64,000 nucleotides of DNA from Bombyx mori (taxonomy: Eukaryota; Arthropoda; Insecta; Lepidoptera; Bombycidae), in the NCBI RefSeq assembly GCF_030269925.1, contig NC_085125.1:1332501-1396500 (forward strand), read 5' to 3'. Position 1 is the stretch's first letter. Each line of letters begins with the position of its first letter. Positions 1 to 9,366 of the stretch are shown in pieces. Below the pieces are notes generated by a model. That model did not search any database, was not told the origin of the DNA, and saw only the letters and a list, made by a program, of their open reading frames with translations. Both the position numbers and the translations under genes were made by a program.

Positions 1-299
1 CTTCGAATAGTTGCTGAGGATACCAGTGTATAGTTTGGTTAAAAAAAAAAAACAAAATTGATTCCTCGTAAAGATTACAAGAGTGACAGTACCAAATCCA
101 CGTGGACCCACAATGCGGATTATCATCAGAAACTATGCAAATTTGATAAACTTTATTGTTTAAACGATTTGACTTCATGAAAATGTTAGTTTGAAGTCTA
201 TGATATATATCTCTATTATACTCTATAAACTATTGTAGATTTGCAAAGAGTACTCAGTGGCTTGGCTATATTAATTTACATAACTTATTGATATACATA
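1..299. other. AT-rich sequence, nothing recognised
   Basis: I see no coding potential, repeat boundary or RNA gene here. Confidence 0.5.
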
Positions 300-361
300 A
301 ACGACGGTACCCTCTTATCATCAGGCGGACCGCATACTCGTCTGCCTAACATGGCAATAGA
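300..361 (+). repeat. LINE-B 3' end fragment
   Basis: This short piece carries the characteristic end of LINE-B: a CGACGGTA block, ATCAGGCGGACCG, CTCGTCTGCC and a terminal GGCAATA. The best preserved coding part of the family is at 25430-25830. Confidence 0.6.
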
Positions 362-1105
362 GTATGAAAACTTATATTAAATAATAAGTTTAGGTCTTTC
401 GCCAAAAATATTGTTATCCTTATATAACTGGGCTTGATAAAAACAGAAAAAGATTAGACCATGGCGTTGTTTTAAGCGTAAGCTCTCAAATTTTTAAAAA
501 CAACTTCAGTAAGTGGTCATCAATTAAACAATCAATGCAAACAGGATGGAGGTAATGAAGAGATTGCTTAGTCATTATAAATATCACTCGCTCAAGAAAT
601 TGTATAATTAAAAGATTTAGGTGTATGTTCCGTAGATGCTCCGTAGCGCAACTTCGTAGCTGCTGTGCTACGAACCGTAGATCGTTAAAGTTTGTTTAAT
701 TATCACGTTTTATTAATTTTTTCATATCAAATTAGGGCATAAAATATTTTTACGTATTTTTATTAGCAACAAAAATCCTGTAAAGTATTAATATATTTAC
801 AATGTCGTCTATATATGTACTTACAATTACAAAATATGTAGAATTCAGATTGACAAAAAGATTTTTATTTTGTGCAATTTAAAGCAAATTAAAAAAGCCA
901 ATATACATCATATTCGTGACACTAATTACCTATTTTAATAATGTACCTGCTATTGTTTTTTGCAAATGTACTTAATTAGATAATCGTTTTTTTTTCTAAA
1001 TTAAAATAGCTTCTGCTATAAAATTTTCCAAAATAACTTGAAATTTTAAGTATTTATGAATATTAGTAACAATATAACAAGGTCAATTCAAAGTCTACTT
1101 ACATT
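362..1105. other. AT-rich spacer, nothing recognised
   Basis: Long A/T runs and only short ORFs are present. I found no supported feature. Confidence 0.5.
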
Positions 1106-1109
1106 TATA

Positions 1110-1455
1110 TGTCGGAGAGACTACAATTATTAGCACCATCGTCAGACATTGTAGGGGCGAATAGGGTGATCGAACTAAGAGAAATATTGAGTACACCAAT
1201 CAAGTTTGTTGTCTTAGAACAATTTAGAAATCTTCTCTTGACGTTAGCAAACGAAAACGAATGACAGTTCTTAGGATGGATGCACCGCTCTTCAAGAAGG
1301 CTGGTTGATAAGTGTGATGGCGTCTACGCACCTCCACCAGCTAGGCTCTATCGTAGCATGAACTTTGCCGAGTTCCAATACCGCAATCGTGCTGCCATCT
1401 CTCAGGAATCACGCTGCGTTTCATTTAGCTACTAAACTAATGACCGTCTCCGACA
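1110..1455. repeat. Solo LTR (346 bp), probably gypsy-type
   Basis: The segment starts TGTCGGAGA and ends TCTCCGACA, a perfect 9-bp terminal inverted repeat with TG...CA ends. It is flanked on both sides by TATA (1106-1109 and 1456-1459), which fits a 4-bp target duplication. No coding sequence lies inside. A small TIR-bearing MITE is the alternative, but TG...CA ends with an internal 4-bp duplication fit a solo LTR better. Confidence 0.6.
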
Positions 1456-2097
1456 TATATTATTTTATATATTTTTAGTACTCTTGCTCGTTGCTTGGTA
1501 ATATAATCTGTATTTCTCAGTCAAGATATCGTGGATACAAAAGCTACAATGATTTTCTTTTCCTAAAAGTATTATATACGTGAAGTTTGCAGCTACATCA
1601 TCTGTTGATAATGCAATTAGCATTGAGAAAAGAATTGTTTCTAATTTCAAACGCAAAATTATTGTTACGTAACAATAACACATTTCTATAACAACCAATA
1701 ACAATACGTAACAAAACCGGCCAGCGTACATTCTTATCAATCTATCCATCTTCCCGCCGTCTCCCAAATTTCGGATAGATAGTGCCACACCTTGTCTAAC
1801 TTCCATTATTTATCGAACGCCTACCCGCAGCGAGACTTAAACTAAATTCATCTTTGGACCCACAATATAATATATTATATTATATTTCTCAACATCGAGA
1901 TGAGTCAGATTATCCTACTGAAAAAAAATAATACTCTATCTAAATCTGATTGTAATATATTACTTTGGCAGATTAGTTTTTTGTAAGTCTTGTCATAAAC
2001 ATGATCTTGAATACATTAGACTTGAATTAAAGGATTTAATATTGAGATTTGTGATCAGGTAGATATATATGTTTGTTATTTACCAGCCTTTTGTATT
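1456..2097. other. Spacer, nothing recognised
   Basis: There is a 113-codon minus-strand ORF (1465-1806) with hydrophobic stretches, but no recognisable domain, start context or codon bias. I do not support it as a gene. Confidence 0.4.
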
Positions 2098-2302
2098 TAG
2101 CGGGTCCTGAGATATTTCGGTCACATAGCGCGTAGAGTCCCTGATTACATAGAACGACTCATATTTGCCGGTTAAATAGACCGCAACGCTTTGGATTTTG
2201 ACCTCTAGAGAGAGGTCGAAATCCAAAGCGGTGTATTGACCAGGCGAGTCAACGATTGAAAGCTCTACACGAAGCTTTTATAGGTTTAGGCTACATAGGC
2301 TT
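2098..2302 (+). pseudogene. RTE-type LINE ORF2 C-terminal fragment
   Basis: Conceptual translation gives VLRYFGHIARR and then RGRNPKRCIDQ with LKALHEAF. These resemble the C-terminal tail of RTE-type LINE polyproteins (FGHxxRR ... RGRxxxRWxDQ). The reading frame is broken and part of it is inverted (see the hairpin at 2187-2230). It is a dead 5'-truncated copy running into a SINE. Confidence 0.5.
2187..2230. repeat. 44-nt foldback, 20-bp arms
   Basis: The arms 2187-2206 and 2211-2230 are inverted copies with a single difference (a G-T wobble on the plus strand) around an AGAG loop. The right arm is LINE coding sequence (RGRNPKR) and the left arm is an inverted copy of it. Confidence 0.8.
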
Positions 2303-2562
2303 TTATTTATTTATTGCTTCGGTGGGTGGACGAGCTCACGGCCCACCTGATGTCAAATGGTTACCGGAGCCCATAGACATCTACAAAGTAAATGCCGACA
2401 CCTACCTTGAGATAATATTTCTAAGGTCTCAGTTTTTACAGTACAACAACGGCTGCCCCACCCTTCAAACCGAAACTTATTACTGTTTCACAGCAGAAAT
2501 ATGCAGGGTGGTAGTACACACCCATACGGACACACAAGACGTCCTACCATCAGTAAAAACAG
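2303..2562 (-). mobile_element. SINE-A, 5'-truncated
   Basis: This contains the 3' two thirds of SINE-A, from the poly(A)-side block (TTATTGCTTC...GAGCTCACGGCCCACC) to the ACCATCAGTAAAA block. It lacks the tRNA-like head. The complete form is described at 3177-3607. Confidence 0.85.
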
Positions 2563-3176
2563 GTTATAGGTAGTAAATAGCTAGTACATTCTAGACCTCG
2601 GTTTATATAATATATAGTACAAGATCAGATATAGATAGTACAAGTCATGTTAAAAGCGTGTTTGACAATAAAGGGAGCGTGTCTTTAAATTTTCACACAA
2701 TAACATTCAGCCTGTTTCTACAAGATTAAGTATTTATTAAAAATGTTCTCCTAGACGTTGCAAAAACCTTAAAAAATTTTACGTGGTAAATTGTTTCGAT
2801 ACACGAATGTGTTCTGTTACGATTCACGTAAGATATAGTTCCGTTTATTTCGGTTTTGCGACCCTTTTGAGATATTCAGGGCGTATATAAAAAGGGTATA
2901 AGGAAGCATCCGTGAATTTCATGTCAGTTTCACATTCCCGAAAGAACGGGGAATGTATATTTGAGATTGTTGTTGATATTTATTAATAGCGCCCATAACC
3001 TTTCATCAATATTAATAAATGAATGAAATAGACATATTTCTTATTAGAATCCGAGCGTATAATCTCGTGTTAGACAGCGGTAACTACACACCATTTAAAG
3101 GGTTTGGGTAAAAGGACAAATTTTTTATTACGATCAGAATGAATCTTAAGCAGTCAATGTCAAGCTGCCGTGGTAA
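2563..3176. other. Spacer, nothing recognised
   Basis: Ordinary AT-rich sequence with no supported feature. Confidence 0.4.
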
Positions 3177-3607
3177 TTTTTTTTTATTGCTTAGATGGGT
3201 GGAAGAGCTCACAGCCCACCTGGTGTTAAGTGGTTACTGGAGCCCATAGACATCCACAACGTAAACGCGCCACCCACCTTGAGATATAAGTTCAAAGGTC
3301 TCAAGTACAACGGCTACCCCACCCTTCAAACCGAAACGCATTACTGCTTCACGGCATAAATAGTCAGGGTGGTGGTACCCACCCGCGCGGGCTCACAAGA
3401 GGTCCTACCACCAGTAATTACGCAAATTATAATTTTTGCGGGTTCGATTTTTATTACACGATGTACCTTCACCGTGGAAATCAATCGTGAACATTTGTTG
3501 AGTACGTATTTCATTAGAAAAATTGGTACCCGCCTAAGATTCGAACACCCGGTACATCGCTCAACACGAATGCATCGGACGTCTTATCCGTTAGGCCACG
3601 ACGACTC
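3177..3607 (-). mobile_element. SINE-A, near full length with tRNA-like head
   Basis: This is the reference copy for the family. Read on the minus strand it starts with a tRNA-like head whose A box is TGGCCTAACGG and whose B box core is GTTCGAATC. The body follows (CCACGGTGAAGG, GCAAAATTATAATTTGCG, ACTGGTGGTAGGACCTCTTG), and it ends in AAGCAATAAAAAAA. It has no protein-coding capacity. It would be transcribed by RNA polymerase III and moved by a partner LINE. It may be the family known as Bm1, but I cannot confirm the name from the sequence alone. Confidence 0.9.
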
Positions 3608-4211
3608 AAAAAAAAAAGGTAAAAGCTCGATAATAGCAGAGTACAGTGGGTAGCTTAGGGGCCGAAAGCTATCCCATCTCTTTACCTGGCTGTCGTAAAA
3701 GGCAACTAAGGAAACACATCAAAGTAAAGGCAGCGGCGATCTTATTATTACCACCATACTGCGATCACTTGCGGGCTTTTATTGGTGTGCGTATTTTGAG
3801 GGCAAGCACTACCATCACCATCCACCTTATTTTGAATATACTCCTCTTTACCTTACGGCTCTGTAGGATATCATTCAACACCCTGTATATCATTCACGCG
3901 ACTTATTTACGTCATAAACAAAGGGTTGTCACTGTGCTTGCTTCGAGTTGGGAATATAAATTCAAATCACATTCAGTACAAAAAAAGGCTGAGCGAGGCC
4001 AGCCCCACGTCCTGAACTTTTTTGATTTACGATCCGTCGAGACTCGACGCCCTCGATTTGTTTCTTGTTAGAATGACGCACTGTTAAACAGGCTTAAACA
4101 GTCCCTGGATAATGGAAATAGACACTTTAATATTTTCTTTGGTTTACGTGAACCGTATAGACAATTAAAACTACTTTTAAGGCTTCAAATTTGCATTTTT
4201 CGCTCTCATTA
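3608..4211. other. Spacer, nothing recognised
   Basis: A 141-codon ORF at 3646-4071 shows no domain or bias. No other signal was seen. Confidence 0.35.
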
Positions 4212-4521
4212 TTACGATTGATTTCCACGGTGAAGGAATAATTTCGTATAATAAAAATGAAACCCGCAAAATTATAATTTGCGTAATTACTGGTGGTAGA
4301 ACCTCTTGTTAATCCACCACCTTGCCTATTTCTGCCGTGAACCAGTAATGCGTTTCGGTTTGAAGGGCGGGGCAGCCGTTGTAACTATACTTGAGACCTT
4401 AGAACTTATATCTCAAGGTGGGTGGCGCATTTACGCTGTGGATGTCTATGGGCTCCAGTAACCACTTAACATCAGGTGGGCTGTGAGGTCGTCCACTCAA
4501 CTAAGCAAAAAAAAAAAAAAA
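4212..4521 (+). mobile_element. SINE-A lacking the tRNA head
   Basis: The body and tail are present in plus orientation, from GATTTCCACGGTGAAGGAA to AACTAAGCAAAAAAAA. It faces the minus-strand fragment at 4560-4665, so the two form an inverted pair. Confidence 0.85.
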
Positions 4522-4559
4522 TTGACATCTGCTACGAAAATGCCACCATCCACCTTGAG

Positions 4560-4665
4560 ACATTAATTTTGCGGGTTTCATTTTTAATACACGATGTTAT
4601 TCCTTCACCGTGGAAGTCAATCGTGAACATTTGTTAAGTACGTATTTCATTAGAAAAATTGGTAC
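4560..4665 (-). mobile_element. SINE-A body fragment
   Basis: It matches the middle of SINE-A (TTTTGCGGGTTTC, TTCCTTCACCGTGG, ATTTCATTAGAAAAATTGG). Its tRNA-head side abuts the insertion point of the R1-clade LINE fragment. Confidence 0.8.
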
Positions 4666-4675
4666 TTGGTCTAGT

Positions 4676-5449
4676 TCCGTGGTTATCGCACCATCTCCTT
4701 TGAGGCGGCGTGTGTACTGGCTGGGACGCCGCCTTGGGTTCTGGAAGCGGAGGCGCTCGCCGCTGACTATCAGTGGCGGGCTGACCTTCGTGCCCGGGAC
4801 GTGGCGCGTCCCAGCCCCAGTGTGGTCAGAGCGCGGAGGGCCCAATCTCGGCGGTCCGTGCTGGAGTCATGGTCCAGACGGCTGGCTGATCCTTCGGCTG
4901 GTCGTAGGACCGTCGAGGCGATTCGCCCGGTCCTTGTGGATTGGGTGAATCGTGACAGAGGACGCCTCACTTTCCGGCTCACGCAGGTGCTCACTGGGCA
5001 TGGTTGCTTCGGTGAGTTCCTGCACCGGATCACAGCCGAGCCGACGGCAGAGTGCCACCATTGTGGTTGCGACTTGGACACGGCAGAGCATACGCTCGTC
5101 GCCTGCCCCGCATGGGAGGGGTGGCGCCGTGTCCTCGTCGCAAAAATAGGAAACGACTTGTCGTTGGCGAGTGTTGTGGCATCGATGCTCGGCGACGACG
5201 AGTCGTGGAAGGCGATGCTCGACTTCTGCGAGTGCACCATCTCGCAGAAGGAGGCGGCGGGGCGCGTGAGAGACGCGCAAGCCCGCCGCCGTGGGGCGGG
5301 GGCCAGGGAGGCGGATCTCGCCCAAGCCCTGGCCCTCTAAGGGTTTCGGGTCCCCTTCACAAGTCCACTCCGACATGCCCCGCCCTTCATCCCCAGGGGA
5401 GGGCGGAAGTCCGGCGATTTCCTCCCGAACAAAAAAAAAAAAAAAAAAA
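4676..5449 (+). mobile_element. 5'-truncated R1-clade LINE
   Basis: This 774-bp, GC-rich insertion ends in an A tract of about 19 nt (5431-5449). It is bounded by a perfect 10-bp target duplication TTGGTCTAGT (4666-4675 and 5450-5459). The strong GC jump against the AT-rich surroundings marks the boundaries. It is a typical dead-on-arrival LINE copy produced by target-primed reverse transcription. Confidence 0.9.
4678..5340 (+). pseudogene. R1-clade ORF2 C-terminal region (partial)
   Basis: One open frame runs from the 5' truncation point to TAA at 5338-5340, about 220 codons. Early residues read RGYRTISFEAA and AGTPPWVLEAEAL, which match the region after the reverse transcriptase in R1/TRAS/SART-type elements. 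Further on come RLTQVLTGHGCFGEFL and a cysteine-histidine motif (CHHCGCDLDTAEHTLVACPAW), the C-terminal zinc-binding motif of that clade. The reverse transcriptase and endonuclease domains are missing. There is no in-frame stop within the retained part, so the insertion is fairly young. R1 relatives normally target rDNA or telomeric repeats, but this copy sits in a SINE-rich intergenic site. Confidence 0.85.
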
Positions 5450-5459
5450 TTGGTCTAGT

Positions 5460-6014
5460 GGTGATAGGTCCGTAATGATATATATTACAAACGGGTTTAC
5501 ATCTAGTGCAGATCTCATTAAGGTTACCACTTCATAGACAATTACAAAGTAGCGTAATAATTTCACACCGTCCCAATGTTATTCTATCTATCTTATGAAA
5601 AATAAAATCATAATTATGTGGCTGACTCTTCTAGGAATTTCAATGCAGCTTTTATGTTTTGAATACTGTTAATTGGAAAAGCGTCCACTTCTGAAAGCAC
5701 AAAGCCGTGTCCCTCAGGTGGAATTTTCCAGGTATTGGAACAAAAGCTTTAAATTTGTACAACTTCAAATAAATGTTAGATGAAAATTGATTGCATACAG
5801 ATAATAATACATTAAAAACGTTAAGTAGTTTTAAGGCATTATTAATTGATATGCATAAGTTTTTCTTATACTATTCGAAGGTAAAACTTTAAGTGAACTT
5901 TTTTTCTTGAAGTCAAATTGCACCTTCAGAACAAGAGGATCTCGATAACAGAAGATATTGCTAACTAGTTTTTATCATTCAAAAGACTCCAGCCATAATC
6001 TATCTCTAAGCTTA
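5460..6014. other. Spacer, nothing recognised
   Basis: AT-rich sequence with no supported feature. Confidence 0.4.
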
Positions 6015-6157
6015 TGTAGTGTGCAACAACACGTTACTGTTACTTTAGTTGTAGTATAGGTATAACCATTGTATTTTGTATTAAGTAATTAGTAAGACAG
6101 TCAATAAATGATCGTCGACCAAAGCACTCGTTTCATTAAGATAGCCCACACATCACA
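6015..6157 (+). repeat. Possible LTR remnant (about 143 bp)
   Basis: The segment starts TGTAGTGTG and ends CACATCACA (TG...CA, imperfect inverted ends). It has an AATAAA-type signal near 6100 and is followed at once by TGGCGACCCTGCC, which looks like a tRNA primer-binding site. No partner LTR is visible in the window. The left boundary is a guess. Confidence 0.45.
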
Positions 6158-6172
6158 TGGCGACCCTGCCAG
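6158..6172 (+). promoter_or_regulatory. Candidate retroelement primer-binding site
   Basis: TGGCGACCCTGCCAG begins directly after a CA dinucleotide, as expected for a PBS paired to the CCA end of a tRNA. I have not identified the tRNA. Confidence 0.4.
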
Positions 6173-6381
6173 TGGTGCGTCGCGGGCGCGCCGCTTGTAA
6201 AGTAATATCTACGCCTTACGCCGAGTTTTAAATAAGTGCATAACCAATTTTTGGACTAACTTGCAAAAATTATAAATTTATTTGTTCCGCACAAACATAT
6301 TTTTGACATTACCTACGCATCGTCTGTACCTGTTTATAAAGAGTTTGTGAAAAAAGAAGAGAACCTATTTATACTAAGAAT

Positions 6382-6594
6382 ATGGGAGGACAAAATACGA
6401 AACAGGAAAAGGAGGAAATAGTGATAGCTGAGAATGCTGCTGGAGAAGAAGGAAATTCGGCAGTGATACAAGAGTTTCAGAGCCACATGTCCACGATTAA
6501 GATTTTCGTAGGAATTGTTTGCGTAATTATCATCCTCGTCGCCGGCGTGCTAGCCTACAGGCAATACCGGAAATGTCACCTTAGGTATTTTTAA
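6382..6594 (+). CDS. 70-residue predicted myristoylated single-pass membrane protein
   Basis: The ORF starts with ATG at 6382 and ends with TAA. It begins MGGQNTKQEKEE, so glycine 2 with a downstream lysine fits an N-myristoylation signal. An acidic, hydrophilic N-terminal half follows. Residues about 42-58 (IFVGIVCVIIILVAGVL) form one strong transmembrane helix, and a short basic tail (YRQYRKCHLRYF) carries a cysteine near the membrane. I do not recognise the family. Its position about 225 nt downstream of an LTR/PBS-like sequence suggests it is a leader-region ORF of an LTR retroelement rather than a host gene. The rest of the element is missing: a LINE tail follows within 40 bp. Confidence 0.45.
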   Translation: MGGQNTKQEKEEIVIAENAAGEEGNSAVIQEFQSHMSTIKIFVGIVCVIIILVAGVLAYRQYRKCHLRYF

Positions 6595-6624
6595 CAAGGT
6601 CTATTAACGCTTTTTGGCTGACCA

Positions 6625-6700
6625 TATCATCATCATCATCATCAGCCTTTATCTGCCCACTGTATTAACATAGGCATAGACCATATGTTAATACATTATT
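6625..6700 (-). mobile_element. RTE-type LINE 3' tail with (ATG)n
   Basis: CATCATCATCATCATCAGCC is followed by the CTGCCCACTGT...CATAGGC block typical of the last codons (QQWT...) of moth RTE LINEs read on the minus strand. It is severely 5'-truncated. Confidence 0.6.
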
Positions 6701-7436
6701 AGGGCGAGGTTAATTACTTAATATAATCCTCACAATTATAATATATATCTAAGAATTTTGTAAATAATAAGGACATAAGAGTTTTATCTTCACATCTATT
6801 CAATTTCACTTACAAACTGCTCAGTATACTCTTAATTCTGGATACTGTTTTCTAACGAGACAAAAACAGCGGCACTATTTCCTCAAAAAGTGCATTATTT
6901 GCCCAGAGATGACAAATAAAATCTATTCAAAGAAAATCCTTCAGTTTTGGGCTTAGAGATATATTTATCTGCCTGCCACGTTTACAGTCCAATCAAAACT
7001 TGGTAATGATAATAGTTTAATATATGTGTAAAGCAATTTATACATTATATCAGTAAGCACTAAGGATCATAATCAAATTTTGAGCTGATCGTCCACGACT
7101 ACGAATACCGTTTACTAAAAAACGCTTAAAGCTTTAAAACCAGATTATACAAACGTGAGATTAAGCTGCAAAAACGCTTTGGATTTGCTTCTCTAGTTGC
7201 CGGTAAATCATAATCTTCTTTTGGTTCAACTCAAAACGCGCACTGGCAACTGCGTAATTGCTAAGTTTCAGTGGAATCTGCATAAAACCATCGTCGGGGG
7301 AAACTAATATTTCTACAAAAATCTGTCACGTTGTCGTTGCCCAATTCTATCTAATGCAACACATCGAATTCCTAGACTTCTCGGATAAACATAGTGTATA
7401 TTTACATATTGCAATAGATCGAAGAGCATTTTAGCC
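6701..7436. other. Spacer, nothing recognised
   Basis: AT-rich sequence with no supported feature. Confidence 0.4.
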
Positions 7437-7816
7437 ATTTCGGATTACATTGCGGATCCTGCAAACCAAATGGTAAACAGTCGACGTCACCCAAAACACG
7501 TCATTACGGATCCTCTCGATCCACTAACGGTGCTTTTAGGTACCCCAAACACCGGTCATCGTTCTTGTCGAACACGTCGCTTGCGATGAAGGGCTCGGCG
7601 AGTAAATTAACCCACAGACACAGCCCGCTGAGTTTCTTGCCGGATCTTCTCAGTGGGTCGCGTTTCCGATCCGGTAGTAGATTCTGCGAAGTACGGCTCT
7701 TGCTAGGGTTCATGTTGGCAACATCGTCAGGTTTGAGCCCGTGAGCTCACCTACTAGCCCGGTGATGCTGATATGGTCTTTATAGACAATCAGCTCAGGT
7801 AGGACACAAAAAAAAG
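7437..7816 (+). mobile_element. 3' end of the Jockey-type LINE (5'-truncated copy)
   Basis: It encodes the same C-terminal stretch as the intact LINE at 27.7-33 kb (PKHVITDP, DPLTVLLGT, TGHRS, RTRRLR), with a stop in the last arginine-rich part. The same 3' UTR follows and ends in an A tract near 7808-7816. Confidence 0.85.
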
Positions 7817-8165
7817 CATTTTAGACAGTCATTTTAGCTATTTTTTATATTTTAATTTTTTATAGTTAATTAAACTATTTGACAGTACAGAGAAGCTCTA
7901 TCGGACGAATCGTAAAGACTAAAACGGGTCAAATTTAATTAGTTATTCTCAATCGTATTCTGTTCACGGCTCTTCATAACGTCTGTACAAAATAATTACA
8001 CTCCAATTAGTATCTGTCGTGAAACAGAGTTCCACAGTACGGCCGTGGTGATTGAACAAATAAATTGAGAACCAGCGGAAAGTGTTTAATTATGAAATTG
8101 GATGTTTGATGTTAAGCATCGTGTCTTAATTATTATTGGCATTACAAAGTATATCTTTTTACAAA

Positions 8166-8600
8166 TTTTTTTTTGCTTAGATGTACGGACGAGGAAGAGA
8201 GGCCGCCCCAGAACAACTTGGCGTCGCTCGGTGGAGCAGGAGCTAGGGGTCTTGGGCATGACGTGGGAGGAGCTAGAACAGACTGCCCAAGACCGATACA
8301 AATGGAAAAATTTGATTCGAGCCCTACACCCCAGCAGAGGGTAATAGGAAAGCATGATGATGATTAGATGTACGGACGAGCTCACAGCCCACCTGGTGTT
8401 AAGTGGTTACAGAAGCTCATAGACATCTACAAAGTAAATGCCGTCACCCACCTTGAGATACGAGTTCTAAGGTCTCAGTATAGTTACAACGGCTACGCAT
8501 CCCTTCAAACCGAAACGCACTACTGCTTCACAGCAGAAATAGGCAGGATGGTGTTACCTACTCGTGCGGACTCACAAGGCATCCTACCACCAGTAAAACA
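8166..8600 (-). mobile_element. SINE-A split by a LINE insertion
   Basis: The tail side (8166-8193) and the rest (8364-8600) belong to one SINE-A copy. The break lies inside the TTAGATGTACGGACGAG segment, which is duplicated on both sides of the inserted LINE. Confidence 0.85.
8194..8363 (+). mobile_element. 5'-truncated LINE tail nested in SINE-A
   Basis: This 170-bp insert is bounded by a perfect 17-bp target duplication (8177-8193 and 8364-8380). It encodes RGRPRTTWRRSVEQEL, LGMTWEELEQTAQDRYKW and LIRALHPSRG before a TAA at 8342-8344, then ends in an ATGATGATGA tail. That is the ORF2 C-terminus and simple-repeat tail of a non-LTR retrotransposon. I am not sure of the clade (RTE-like or related). 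Confidence 0.85.
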
Positions 8601-8867
8601 TAGAACAGATGTTGAGGCTATGTTCAAATGAAAATAGACAATCAAACAACTTTTATTCTACTTTAAGCCGAAATTCGTGGTGGTTCGTGGTAGAAACAAA
8701 TGTAAAACCTATAGAAATTCGTACAAATTTGCTCTCACTAATACTAGTAGTAATACAAGGTTTCTAAATTAACATCAACAACTAGGAATTTCTCATGCGC
8801 TATACATGTCGGAAATACATATGAAATATGTACATCCAGTGGATATGAAGACGAAATCATCATTATA

Positions 8868-8940
8868 TTTTACAATGACTGCCCTAATCTTCGAACCGAA
8901 AGAAGTGACTGAATCGCGGCAGAAATTCTCAGGATTGTGA
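8868..8940 (-). repeat. Decayed SINE-A fragment
   Basis: The order GACTGCCCTAATCTTCGAAC, then GCGGCAGAAATTCTCAGG follows the SINE-A body with many substitutions. Confidence 0.4.
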
Positions 8941-8970
8941 ATCGTATCCATTACTGTTAATATAAAATAC

Positions 8971-9366
8971 TGTGGCACTCGGGCACTGTCGCGGTAAAGC
9001 TATTGCATAGCACTTTTACTAACTTATGCAATTACAATTAGACAATAATAATTTAATATTAAAAAAATAATAAAATAAGACCACGCTATATTAAAAACAT
9101 AAAAAAAGCAAAACATTAACTGTCCCCTTCACACTCATAAGCTCGACCGCGCGAGAGTGAGAGCGAGACTTTCATGATGCGCATGCAGTGCTACGTCACG
9201 CCGCGCGCTTATTCACAAACACTACACAAGCGCAACGTGTGAATGTGTTGAACGCGAGCTACATAGTAGGCGTAGTGGGGTTGTTAGGTTTTATTTTCGT
9301 TACGGAATTTCTTGATTCGGTCGCCGTGCTCAAAGCCCGCGATAAAAGCTATGCAATAGCTTAAAA
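8971..9366. mobile_element. MITE-like repeat, copy 1 (396 bp)
   Basis: It has a close relative at 62967-63368. Both begin TGTGGCACTCGGG and end just after GCTATGCAATAG. A 15-bp segment near the left end (AAGCTATTGCATAGC, 8997-9011) recurs inverted near the right end (9348-9362). There is no coding capacity. The centre is GC-rich (CGTCACGCCGCGCGCTTATT). It is probably a non-autonomous DNA element of unknown superfamily. Confidence 0.65.

Noticed and set aside
1465..1806. 113-codon minus-strand ORF with hydrophobic segments
   Set aside because: No recognisable domain, AT-rich low-information sequence, and nothing around it suggests a gene.
4770..5376. Several 150-170-codon ORFs on both strands
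   Set aside because: They are frame shadows of the GC-rich R1-clade fragment. Only the 4678-5340 frame carries family motifs.
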